Shown in pieces: positions 1-4,862 of a stretch of DNA of 5,356 nt; within the stretch, counting starts at the first letter, position 1, and every line of letters starts with the position of its first letter. The stretch spans positions 1-5,356 of the forward strand of contig CAMLRE010000179.1 of the NCBI GenBank assembly GCA_946482355.1, given 5' to 3'. The notes under the pieces are model-generated. The model ran no database searches. It was not told the origin of the DNA and was given only the letters and a program-made list of their open reading frames with translations. Position numbers and translations under genes: made by a program. Source of the DNA: an uncultured Bdellovibrio sp. Its GTDB lineage: Bacteria > Bdellovibrionota > Bdellovibrionia > Bdellovibrionales > Bdellovibrionaceae.

Positions 1-499
1 CAAATAACGTTAAGCCTTCAATCGCCTGTGCTCGTAATGCAATTTCAAATTCAGTGTCAGAGTGCGCACCGAAATACTCATCCTGTGCAAATGTATTTAA
101 TAAGTTGTGGCTGGTAAAATCCTGATTCATCACCAGTAACTCTAAAGCTAAAGTGCGTTCAGTATTTTTCATTTTCGTGTCTTTTAAGATTTCACCCAAA
201 GCCACGATATCTGTCGGTTGAATCGTTTGCGAAAATTCACGTAAAAACTCTTCGCTTTCTTCAGGCTCATCAGAAATGGCACGCATACGAGTGGCAAAGT
301 TTTTAAAACGATTTAAAAAACGAGTGCGCAATTCCAAATCCGAAATTTCAGGCTGAGTTTTTTCAGCGATTGTTCCTGCTATCTCACGCGGTTGATTTTT
401 TTTAACGATATAATCTCTACGAAGTGAGTAATCGAATACAAGAAAGCCAAGAATAGCAAAAATAAACCCGGCAAAATATAAAACAGAACGATTACGCAT
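1..499 (-). CDS. Hypothetical single-pass membrane protein (N-terminal part, runs off left edge)
   Basis: An open frame starts at an ATG (497-499) and stays open for 166 codons to the window edge, so the C-terminus is missing. An in-frame TAA lies two codons upstream (503-505), which makes this ATG the earliest ATG possible. The N-terminus is a short basic stretch (RNR) followed by a hydrophobic segment at about residues 5-22 and then charged residues, as in a signal anchor or uncleaved signal peptide. The rest is hydrophilic, rich in Glu, Arg, Thr and Leu and probably mostly helical, and would lie in the periplasm if the anchor is type II. I recognise no family motif. No Shine-Dalgarno sequence precedes the start. 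The gene follows greB on the same strand after 66 bp that contain a hairpin, so it may be read through from the operon or have its own weak promoter. Confidence is high that it is coding; its function is unknown. Confidence 0.8.
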   Translation of the reverse strand, partial: MRNRSVLYFAGFIFAILGFLVFDYSLRRDYIVKKNQPREIAGTIAEKTQPEISDLELRTRFLNRFKNFATRMRAISDEPEESEEFLREFSQTIQPTDIVALGEILKDTKMKNTERTLALELLVMNQDFTSHNLLNTFAQDEYFGAHSDTEFEIALRAQAIEGLTLF

Positions 500-505
500 A
501 TATTA

Positions 506-533
506 ATGCTAACCCGTAATCGCTGGGACTCAA
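506..533 (-). promoter_or_regulatory. Weak candidate promoter for the left-edge gene
   Basis: On the minus strand TTGAGT (528-533) and TAGCAT (506-511) stand 16 bp apart, each matching four of six positions of a sigma-70 -35 and -10 box. The predicted transcription start would fall within a few bases of the ATG at 499, giving a leaderless or nearly leaderless mRNA, which would agree with the absence of a Shine-Dalgarno sequence. Both boxes are poor, so this is only a candidate. Confidence 0.2.
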
Positions 534-538
534 TGAAA

Positions 539-555
539 TAGCGGGTTTGCCGCTA
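539..555 (-). terminator. Hairpin after greB, possible weak intrinsic terminator
   Basis: Ten bases after the greB stop codon the minus strand forms a perfect 6-bp stem, TAGCGG pairing with CCGCTA, around a 5-base loop (CAAAC). It is followed by TTTCATTG, a poor U-tract. The stem is short and the tail imperfect, so termination is probably partial. It may set the ratio between the operon and the next gene at 499 rather than end transcription fully. The loop and 3' arm can also pair with CGGGTT further downstream (see findings). Confidence 0.4.
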
Positions 556-565
556 ATCGTTAAAT

Positions 566-1042
566 TTACTCAAAAACAATATCTGTAATGATGACCATTT
601 CATCGCCCGCAGGCTTTTGAATTTTCACTTCATCATCAAGCTTTTTACCCAAAAGCGCACGCGCTACCGGAGACTTCCAAGAAATTTTGTTTTGTTTAAT
701 GTCGAGCTCATCTTCGCCCACGATTTGATAGGTGTAAGTCGCCCCGTCTTCGTTTTCGATTGTCACAGTTGCGCCAAATATAACCTTGTCTGATTTCAGG
801 CTTTTTGGATCAATCACTTCGGCGGCTTCAATACGTTTTTGCAAAAAATGAAGGCGCCCATCAATTTGGCGCAAACGACGCTTACCGTATTGGTAGTCAG
901 CATTTTCCGAACGATCACCGTTACTGGCAGCCCAGGCAACGACTTCAACAACTTTCGGCCGCTCAACATTTAAAAGCTCATGATATTCGGCTTTTAATTT
1001 TTCAATTCCTTTTGGCGTGATGTAATTCTTTGAATGATCCAC
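566..1042 (-). CDS. greB: Transcription elongation factor GreB
   Basis: GreB enters the secondary channel of RNA polymerase and stimulates cleavage of backtracked transcripts. The product is 158 residues, the length I recall for E. coli GreB. An N-terminal coiled-coil domain (about 1-78) carries the tip motif WAASNGDRSENADYQY at 37-52, with the acidic pair D43 and E46 corresponding to the Mg2+-holding D41 and E44 of E. coli GreB. The following basic KRRLRQIDGRL is the GreB rather than GreA form. The C-terminal FKBP-like domain (about 83-158) has FGATVTIENEDG, YQIVGEDE and SPVARALLGK. The start is a GTG (1040-1042) whose G is the last base of the TAG stop of the upstream permease gene (TAGTG). 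Alignment with the N-terminus of GreB supports this start, and GGTGA just upstream is a plausible ribosome site. Translation is therefore probably coupled to the ABC permease, an unusual partner for a Gre factor. Confidence 0.96.
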   Translation of the reverse strand: MDHSKNYITPKGIEKLKAEYHELLNVERPKVVEVVAWAASNGDRSENADYQYGKRRLRQIDGRLHFLQKRIEAAEVIDPKSLKSDKVIFGATVTIENEDGATYTYQIVGEDELDIKQNKISWKSPVARALLGKKLDDEVKIQKPAGDEMVIITDIVFE

Positions 1043-2376
1043 TACTTCACCGCAAGACCATCTTTTAGCGATTTATTTTTAAATACTAAAATCGGAAATA
1101 AAGCAAACACCAGACCCACAACAACAGTTGCAACCATCATCGTGATGTCAGTCACTGAAAACCAAGGCCCAGCAAAGTATAAACCAAATTTCTTAGCAAC
1201 AAACTGTGACAGCGCCGTTTCTAATAAAATTTTAAGCACAGCACTTGTCATCACCGATAAACCTAAAATTAAAAACACTTCTAAGAACACAAGTTTTGCC
1301 AAATGAGAAAATCCCGCACCTAACGATCTTAAAATCGCCATCTCACGACGACGCTCGTTTAAACTTGTCATTAAAGCGATAATCATTCCAACAAGACCCA
1401 CAATCATAACCAGTGCTGAAATCACTTTTAACACTAACTCAATAGACGAAAGACTTTTCCAAAGATCACTTAATACGGATCCAGGAATCACCGCTAATAA
1501 CGCCTCATCTTTGTTTTCAGTGATTTCACGTTGCATAGATAAAATCTTAGTTTTGCTTTTTAGTTTTACAAAAAACGAAGTGATCGCTTCAGGATGATGT
1601 TCATGATCGTGCGCTTCGTGGTCATGCGCTTTTTCATCATGCTCATTGTGATGTTTTGCATGGTCATGACCTTTATGATCATCATCAGCATGCTTTTCAT
1701 GTTCTTCAGCTGATTCACCTTCATGATGGCCTTCACCCGGTTCATGCATATGATCCATCGCTGCTAAAGTAATATATAACGAGCGATCAACAGCCGTTCC
1801 TGTGGCATCTAAAATACCCACCACAGTTAGCGGATTATCAGCATGCTCTTCAAACGATTCGCCCGAAGTACTTCCGTGAGCTACAATAATCTTATCACCT
1901 AATTTATACTTTAGCGTTTCGGCAACTTCATAACCTAAGACAACTTCATTTGCCTCAGTAAAAATAGCACCGTTAAGCATTTTTAAATGTTCATTTGAAC
2001 GAACTTGATAATGTTCAAAAAATTCTGTCGTCGTTCCCACAACGCGGTAACCTTTATGACCGTCTCCTAAGCTGATAGGAATTGTCCATTCAACATCAGG
2101 GTGATGATGAATTTTATCGTAACTGTCGTAAGACACGTTATTTGTCACTTGTCCGATATTAAAAACCGAAAACAGCACTAACTGTAAAGAACCCGTTCTT
2201 GCACCTACTAAAAGATCCACACCGGAAACTGTTTGCGTAAAGCTATCTTCAACAGAACGACGAACGCGTTCCACCGAAAATAATAACAATAAGCTTAACA
2301 CGACAGAAAAAACTGTAGCCGTTGTTGCAAATGAACGATGGCGAATAGATTTGAAAGCCAGTTTTACTAAATTCAT
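1042..2376 (-). CDS. FtsX/MacB-type ABC transporter permease with His/Asp-rich periplasmic loop
   Basis: This 444-residue inner-membrane subunit has the four-helix FtsX/MacB/LolC layout: TM1 at about 15-36, a large periplasmic MacB_PCD-like domain at about 40-310, TM2 at 312-336, TM3 at 358-383 and TM4 at 407-432. The cytoplasmic motif NERRREMAILRSLGA (340-354) after TM2 is the classic coupling segment of this family and should contact the ATPase encoded just upstream. The oddity is residues 209-261, where 18 of 53 residues are His, mixed with Asp and Glu (for example AHDHEAHDHEHH). Such stretches are typical of zinc or other divalent metal binding in ZIP, CDF and zinc-chaperone proteins. A further HHH lies at 90-92. 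The ATG is preceded by GAAGGTG five bases away. The gene follows the ATPase stop by 2 bp and overlaps greB by 1 bp. The family is certain. The metal role is inferred from composition and neighbours; lipoprotein or peptide export remains the alternative. Confidence 0.93.
   Translation of the reverse strand: MNLVKLAFKSIRHRSFATTATVFSVVLSLLLLFSVERVRRSVEDSFTQTVSGVDLLVGARTGSLQLVLFSVFNIGQVTNNVSYDSYDKIHHHPDVEWTIPISLGDGHKGYRVVGTTTEFFEHYQVRSNEHLKMLNGAIFTEANEVVLGYEVAETLKYKLGDKIIVAHGSTSGESFEEHADNPLTVVGILDATGTAVDRSLYITLAAMDHMHEPGEGHHEGESAEEHEKHADDDHKGHDHAKHHNEHDEKAHDHEAHDHEHHPEAITSFFVKLKSKTKILSMQREITENKDEALLAVIPGSVLSDLWKSLSSIELVLKVISALVMIVGLVGMIIALMTSLNERRREMAILRSLGAGFSHLAKLVFLEVFLILGLSVMTSAVLKILLETALSQFVAKKFGLYFAGPWFSVTDITMMVATVVVGLVFALFPILVFKNKSLKDGLAVK
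1045..1051 (-). promoter_or_regulatory. Ribosome binding site supporting the GTG start of greB
   Basis: GGTGAAG lies just before the overlapping TAGTG stop/start. Its GGTGA matches part of the anti-Shine-Dalgarno complement (AGGAGGTGA) and ends four bases before the GTG. It is encoded by the last sense codons (Ala-Val-Lys) of the permease gene. Together with the 1-base overlap it argues for translational coupling and for the GTG rather than a downstream start. Confidence 0.5.
1594..1752 (-). other. Sequence encoding the histidine/acidic-rich metal-binding-like loop
   Basis: These codons specify permease residues 209-261. I count 18 His, together with many Asp and Glu and only a few hydrophobic residues, in a segment predicted to protrude from the periplasmic domain. 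It sits between two ordinary family segments (VDRSLYITLAAMD before, ITSFFVKLKSK after), so it looks like an insertion into a loop rather than a domain replacement. Near its end it contains a direct repeat, AHDHE twice (1600-1629). Confidence 0.85.
1600..1629 (-). repeat. 15-bp tandem repeat encoding AHDHE twice
   Basis: Two adjacent 15-base units, GCGCATGACCACGAA and GCGCACGATCATGAA, both encode AHDHE (residues 250-254 and 255-259). They differ only at three third-codon positions (CAT/CAC, GAC/GAT, CAC/CAT), so the peptide repeat has been kept while the DNA has drifted. Confidence 0.75.
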
Positions 2377-2378
2377 AA

Positions 2379-3044
2379 CTACACCTTCACCGCATTGACA
2401 TCAGCCAGGTTTAAATGACGTTCAAATAAATTTTGAATCGAACGATCATGACTTACGAAGATCAAAGTGCTGCCCTGAGCTTTTACTAGCGAGAATAAAA
2501 TTTTTAAGAAATTTTCGCGGTGATCATAATCAAGGGCCGAAGTAGGTTCATCGGCCAAAATAATTTCGGGCTTTGCTACAAGCGCGCGAGCTGCGGCCAC
2601 ACGCTGCTGCTGACCAACCGATAATTGTGTCGCTAGTTTTTCGATATGCTCTGATAGGCCTAATTCGCGAACAACAGTGTCATACAAAGCTTGATCAAAC
2701 TTCTTACCGTTAAAAGTAAAAGGTAAAAGAATATTTTCTTTAGCCGTTAAATACGGAATTAAATTAAACTGCTGAAAGATATATCCGATATGCTCAGAAC
2801 GAAATTGATCGCGCTCTGATAAACTCATGTTTTGAGTTTTCTGGCCTAACATTTCAACATCACCGTTTTGTCCTGTGATGACTCCCGCTAAAATTTCTAA
2901 GAGCGTGGTCTTACCACTCCCGCTTGGGCCAAACAGAAACACAGTTTCATTCTTATTAATAGTTAAATGCGGGATTTGCAGAACAGGTTTACCGTCTGCA
3001 CCATACGAAAACGACAGATCTTTAATTTGGATAACGGCCGACAT
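2379..3044 (-). CDS. ABC transporter ATP-binding protein (LolD/MacB type)
   Basis: This 221-residue protein is a complete ABC nucleotide-binding domain of the compact LolD/MacB/FtsE class, which pairs with FtsX-like permeases and uses ATP hydrolysis for mechanical work across the periplasm. Visible motifs in order are Walker A GPSGSGKTT (39-47), the Q-loop FQQFNLIPYLT (90-100), the signature LSVGQQQR (141-148), Walker B IILADEP (161-167) with the catalytic Glu166, the D-loop SALD (169-172) and the switch His199 in VSHD. The signature has Val where most family members have Gly (LSGGQ), a tolerated variant. The ATG has AGTAGG seven bases upstream. The gene lies 15 bp after the DUF3299 gene and 2 bp before the permease, its obvious partner. 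It probably forms a homodimer with two permease copies. The substrate cannot be read from this subunit; the neighbours suggest a metal-linked system. Confidence 0.95.
   Translation of the reverse strand: MSAVIQIKDLSFSYGADGKPVLQIPHLTINKNETVFLFGPSGSGKTTLLEILAGVITGQNGDVEMLGQKTQNMSLSERDQFRSEHIGYIFQQFNLIPYLTAKENILLPFTFNGKKFDQALYDTVVRELGLSEHIEKLATQLSVGQQQRVAAARALVAKPEIILADEPTSALDYDHRENFLKILFSLVKAQGSTLIFVSHDRSIQNLFERHLNLADVNAVKV
2382..2388 (-). promoter_or_regulatory. Ribosome binding site of the permease gene
   Basis: GAAGGTG on the minus strand lies five bases before the permease ATG and overlaps the last codons of the ATPase gene. The embedded site and the 2-bp gene spacing indicate coupled translation of the two ABC subunits. 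Confidence 0.55.
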
Positions 3045-3051
3045 GATTTAA

Positions 3052-3057
3052 CCTACT
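3052..3057 (-). promoter_or_regulatory. Ribosome binding site of the ATPase gene
   Basis: AGTAGG on the minus strand lies seven bases before the ATG of the ATPase gene, within the 15-bp gap after the DUF3299 stop codon. It supports the 3044 start. Confidence 0.45.
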
Positions 3058-3059
3058 GA

Positions 3060-3500
3060 CTATTGGTAAGGTTCGACATAATCGCCAGTAAGCTCGAATG
3101 AAGCTTCACCGTATTGCGATTGTTTTAAAGTAATTTCAAAATCTCCGTAAACCCAGATCGGTCCGTCGGCCGCAGGAACGCCTTTTTTCATTTTCACATA
3201 CACCATTTGATTCGGTGGAGGTGCCGGCACGTGAATACACGCTTGTGGGCTTGGCACTAATAAAAATTCAGTCACCTTACGTTGGTTATCTTCTAACGGA
3301 ACCATAAAGCCCGGGATTTTTACACGAGTTTTATTTAACTTTTCAAGTTCTGGTGGGGCTTTCTTGTTCACATAATCCATTTGATCAAGGGCACGCCAGT
3401 CGACTTCAGTGGCACTGCCGCCTGATGATTTACCCATAAAGTACAACGCACCACCGACAGCTAAAGAAAACGCAAAAATTCCTGCTAAAATCCATTTCAT
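3060..3500 (-). CDS. DUF3299 family membrane-anchored periplasmic protein
   Basis: I take the start at the second of two adjacent ATGs (3500 or 3503), giving 146 residues that begin MKWILAG. The frame remains open further upstream, but only antisense to hisS, and that extension is not a plausible N-terminus. Residues 3-22 are hydrophobic after a Lys, so the protein has a signal peptide or membrane anchor; I see no lipobox Cys. The mature part shows the DUF3299 core: [10 protein letters not shown] (62-71), [21 protein letters not shown] (78-98) with the single Cys88, His90 and the PPPNQ loop, then VYGDFEI (117-123). The Cys-x-His pair is a possible metal or redox site. Its biochemical function is not established. 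Relatives occur beside ABC ATPase/FtsX-permease pairs in zinc-responsive loci, as here, so an accessory role in metal handling is the best guess. It is the first gene of the operon, and no Shine-Dalgarno sequence precedes it. Confidence 0.88.
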   Translation of the reverse strand: MKWILAGIFAFSLAVGGALYFMGKSSGGSATEVDWRALDQMDYVNKKAPPELEKLNKTRVKIPGFMVPLEDNQRKVTEFLLVPSPQACIHVPAPPPNQMVYVKMKKGVPAADGPIWVYGDFEITLKQSQYGEASFELTGDYVEPYQ

Positions 3501-3543
3501 CATAATGGCAATTAAGATATGCTCGAATCCATCTATGAGTAAA
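3495..3543. promoter_or_regulatory. Compact divergent promoter region between the DUF3299 operon and hisS
   Basis: Only 34 bp (3501-3534) separate the two divergent starts, so the promoters must overlap each other and the gene ends. Leftward, TTTACT (3538-3543) and TATCTT (3514-3519) are 18 bp apart, each with four of six sigma-70 matches. Rightward, TATGCT (3518-3523) is a possible -10 with a weak TTTCAT (3495-3500) 17 bp upstream. The two -10 candidates overlap at 3518-3519. I see no clear Zur- or Fur-like palindrome and no room for a T-box or other leader on hisS. The assignments are by eye. Confidence 0.3.
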
Positions 3544-4776
3544 TACCAAAGCGTGCGCGGCACGAGAGATTTATTACCGGCCTTAAAGAAAACTTTCAGA
3601 AGCATTGAAGCGAAAGCTTACAACGCTGCTCAAAATTATGGCTTTAAAGAAATTGAAACGCCAATTTTCGAGTTTTCTGACGTTTTTCACCGCTCTTTAG
3701 GCGAAACTTCAGACGCTGTTAGCAAAGAAACCTACACTTTTGCTGATCGTGGTGGCGATTCAATCACTTTACGCCCCGAAGGCACTGCCGGAGTTGTGCG
3801 CGCTTACGTTTCCGAAGGTTTAGCTCAACATAACCCAAACAAACTTTACTACTACGGTCCGATGTTTAGATACGAACGCCCCCAAAAAGGTCGCTACCGT
3901 CAATTTTACCAATTCGGCGTTGAAGTATTAGGTTTAGAAAATCCACAAGCTGACGTTGAAGTTTTAGATTTAGCGTGGAGAATTTTAAATGAAATCGGTC
4001 TTGGTGGAAAAGTCACTTTAGAAATTAACACTTTAGGCGATCAGGTTGACCGCAAAGCCTACCGTGATGCTTTAGTGCAGTACTTAACTCCGCTTAAAGA
4101 TCAATTATCTGAAGATTCAAAAGTGCGTTTAGAAAAAAATCCGATGCGTATTTTAGATTCTAAAGATGAAGGCGATAAAAAATTAGTCGCTGGCGCTCCA
4201 AAGATGGATGCTTTTTTAAGTGAAACATCAAAAGCTTTTTTTAAAGCTGTGACTGATGGTTTGAGCGAATTACAAATTCCTTTTCAAATTAATCCAAAGC
4301 TTGTGCGTGGTCTGGATTACTACTGCCACACTGTTTTTGAATTTGTAACAACAGAACTGGGCGCTCAAGGCACAGTTTTAGCTGGCGGAAGATACGACGG
4401 CTTAGTTGAAACTCTGGGCGGACAAAAAACTCCAGGTGTTGGCTGGGCTTCAGGTGTTGATCGTTTAGCCGATCTTTGTGAATTAAACCAAGCTTTACAA
4501 ACTCCGACAAAAACTCCAATCGCAATTATTTCTTTAGGTGATAAAGCATTAGTTTCAGGATTAAAAATCGCAAGTCACTTACGCGCCCAAAATAAATACT
4601 GCGAAGTATTTATGACTGGTAATTTCAAAAAGAAATTAGAAAAAGCGAACAAGCTAAACACTGAAAAAGCTGTTTTATTATTTCAACAAGAAGACGGCGA
4701 AATCGAATACAAAATCAAAGACTTCAAAACCGGCGAAGAAAAACCAGCTAGTTTCGAAGAGTGTATTAAAATCTAA
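3535..4776 (+). CDS. hisS: Histidyl-tRNA synthetase
   Basis: This class II aminoacyl-tRNA synthetase charges tRNA-His with histidine. I start it at ATG 3535, giving 413 residues ([15 protein letters not shown]), because HisS proteins begin with this motif; the frame is open back to 3409, but that part is antisense to the DUF3299 gene. The catalytic core has [13 protein letters not shown] (78-90), motif 2 [19 protein letters not shown] (110-128) with Arg112, the HisA motif LVRGLDYY (256-263) with the catalytic Arg258, and motif 3 [14 protein letters not shown] (283-296) followed by [10 protein letters not shown] (301-310). An anticodon-binding domain follows from about 325 to the end. All key residues appear present and the length is normal. 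No Shine-Dalgarno sequence precedes the ATG, so translation may be leaderless. It is transcribed alone, divergent from the ABC operon, and ends at a strong terminator. Confidence 0.97.
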   Translation: MSKYQSVRGTRDLLPALKKTFRSIEAKAYNAAQNYGFKEIETPIFEFSDVFHRSLGETSDAVSKETYTFADRGGDSITLRPEGTAGVVRAYVSEGLAQHNPNKLYYYGPMFRYERPQKGRYRQFYQFGVEVLGLENPQADVEVLDLAWRILNEIGLGGKVTLEINTLGDQVDRKAYRDALVQYLTPLKDQLSEDSKVRLEKNPMRILDSKDEGDKKLVAGAPKMDAFLSETSKAFFKAVTDGLSELQIPFQINPKLVRGLDYYCHTVFEFVTTELGAQGTVLAGGRYDGLVETLGGQKTPGVGWASGVDRLADLCELNQALQTPTKTPIAIISLGDKALVSGLKIASHLRAQNKYCEVFMTGNFKKKLEKANKLNTEKAVLLFQQEDGEIEYKIKDFKTGEEKPASFEECIKI

Positions 4777-4796
4777 AAATTTTATTTAGATCTAAA
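4771..4796. repeat. Triple ATCTAAA/TTTAGAT inverted repeats at the hisS end
   Basis: The heptamer ATCTAAA occurs at 4771-4777 (covering the hisS stop codon), as its complement TTTAGAT at 4785-4791, and again at 4790-4796. The first two can form a 7-bp stem with a 7-base loop, and the last two make a perfect 12-bp palindrome, TTTAGATCTAAA (4785-4796). The stems are AT-rich and weak. They lie directly before the main terminator and may simply be part of it. Confidence 0.4.
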
Positions 4797-4799
4797 AAC

Positions 4800-4834
4800 A
4801 AAAAGCTGCCAGGTTATCCCTCGCAGCTTTTTTT
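4800..4834. terminator. Bidirectional intrinsic terminator between hisS and the solute-binding protein gene
   Basis: AAAAAGCTGC (4800-4809) pairs perfectly with GCAGCTTTTT (4823-4832). After a C/C mismatch the stem continues with AGG/CCT around a TTATC loop. The rightward transcript ends in seven Us (4828-4834), while the leftward transcript has CUUUUUGUUUUU after its stem. The structure therefore fits termination of hisS on the plus strand, 23 bp after its stop, and of the convergent gene on the minus strand, 30 bp after its stop. Confidence 0.9.
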
Positions 4835-4862
4835 ATGTTTTCTAAATGTCAGCCTTACTGCC

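Noticed and set aside
805..1306. Plus-strand open frames at 805-1020 and 1034-1306
   Set aside because: They are antisense to greB and the permease, show no domain or ribosome site, and have the composition expected of shadow frames.
1594..1752. CRISPR-like or satellite repeats in the CATGA/TGATG-rich segment
   Set aside because: The repetitiveness comes from His, Asp and Glu codons in one reading frame; there are no regular repeat and spacer units.
3409..3534. Upstream in-frame extension of hisS with ATGs at 3409 and 3505
   Set aside because: The added residues do not resemble a HisS N-terminus and lie mostly antisense to the DUF3299 signal-peptide region; neither ATG has a ribosome site. 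The family motif begins directly after ATG 3535.
3501..3534. Zur/Fur box or T-box control of the divergent region
   Set aside because: I find no convincing palindromic operator in the 34 bp, and hisS has no leader long enough for a T-box.
3501..3605. Extended N-terminus of the DUF3299 protein starting at 3605
   Set aside because: It would run antisense through the first 71 bp of hisS and place the signal peptide internally. The pair of ATGs at 3503/3500 directly before KWILAG is a far better start.
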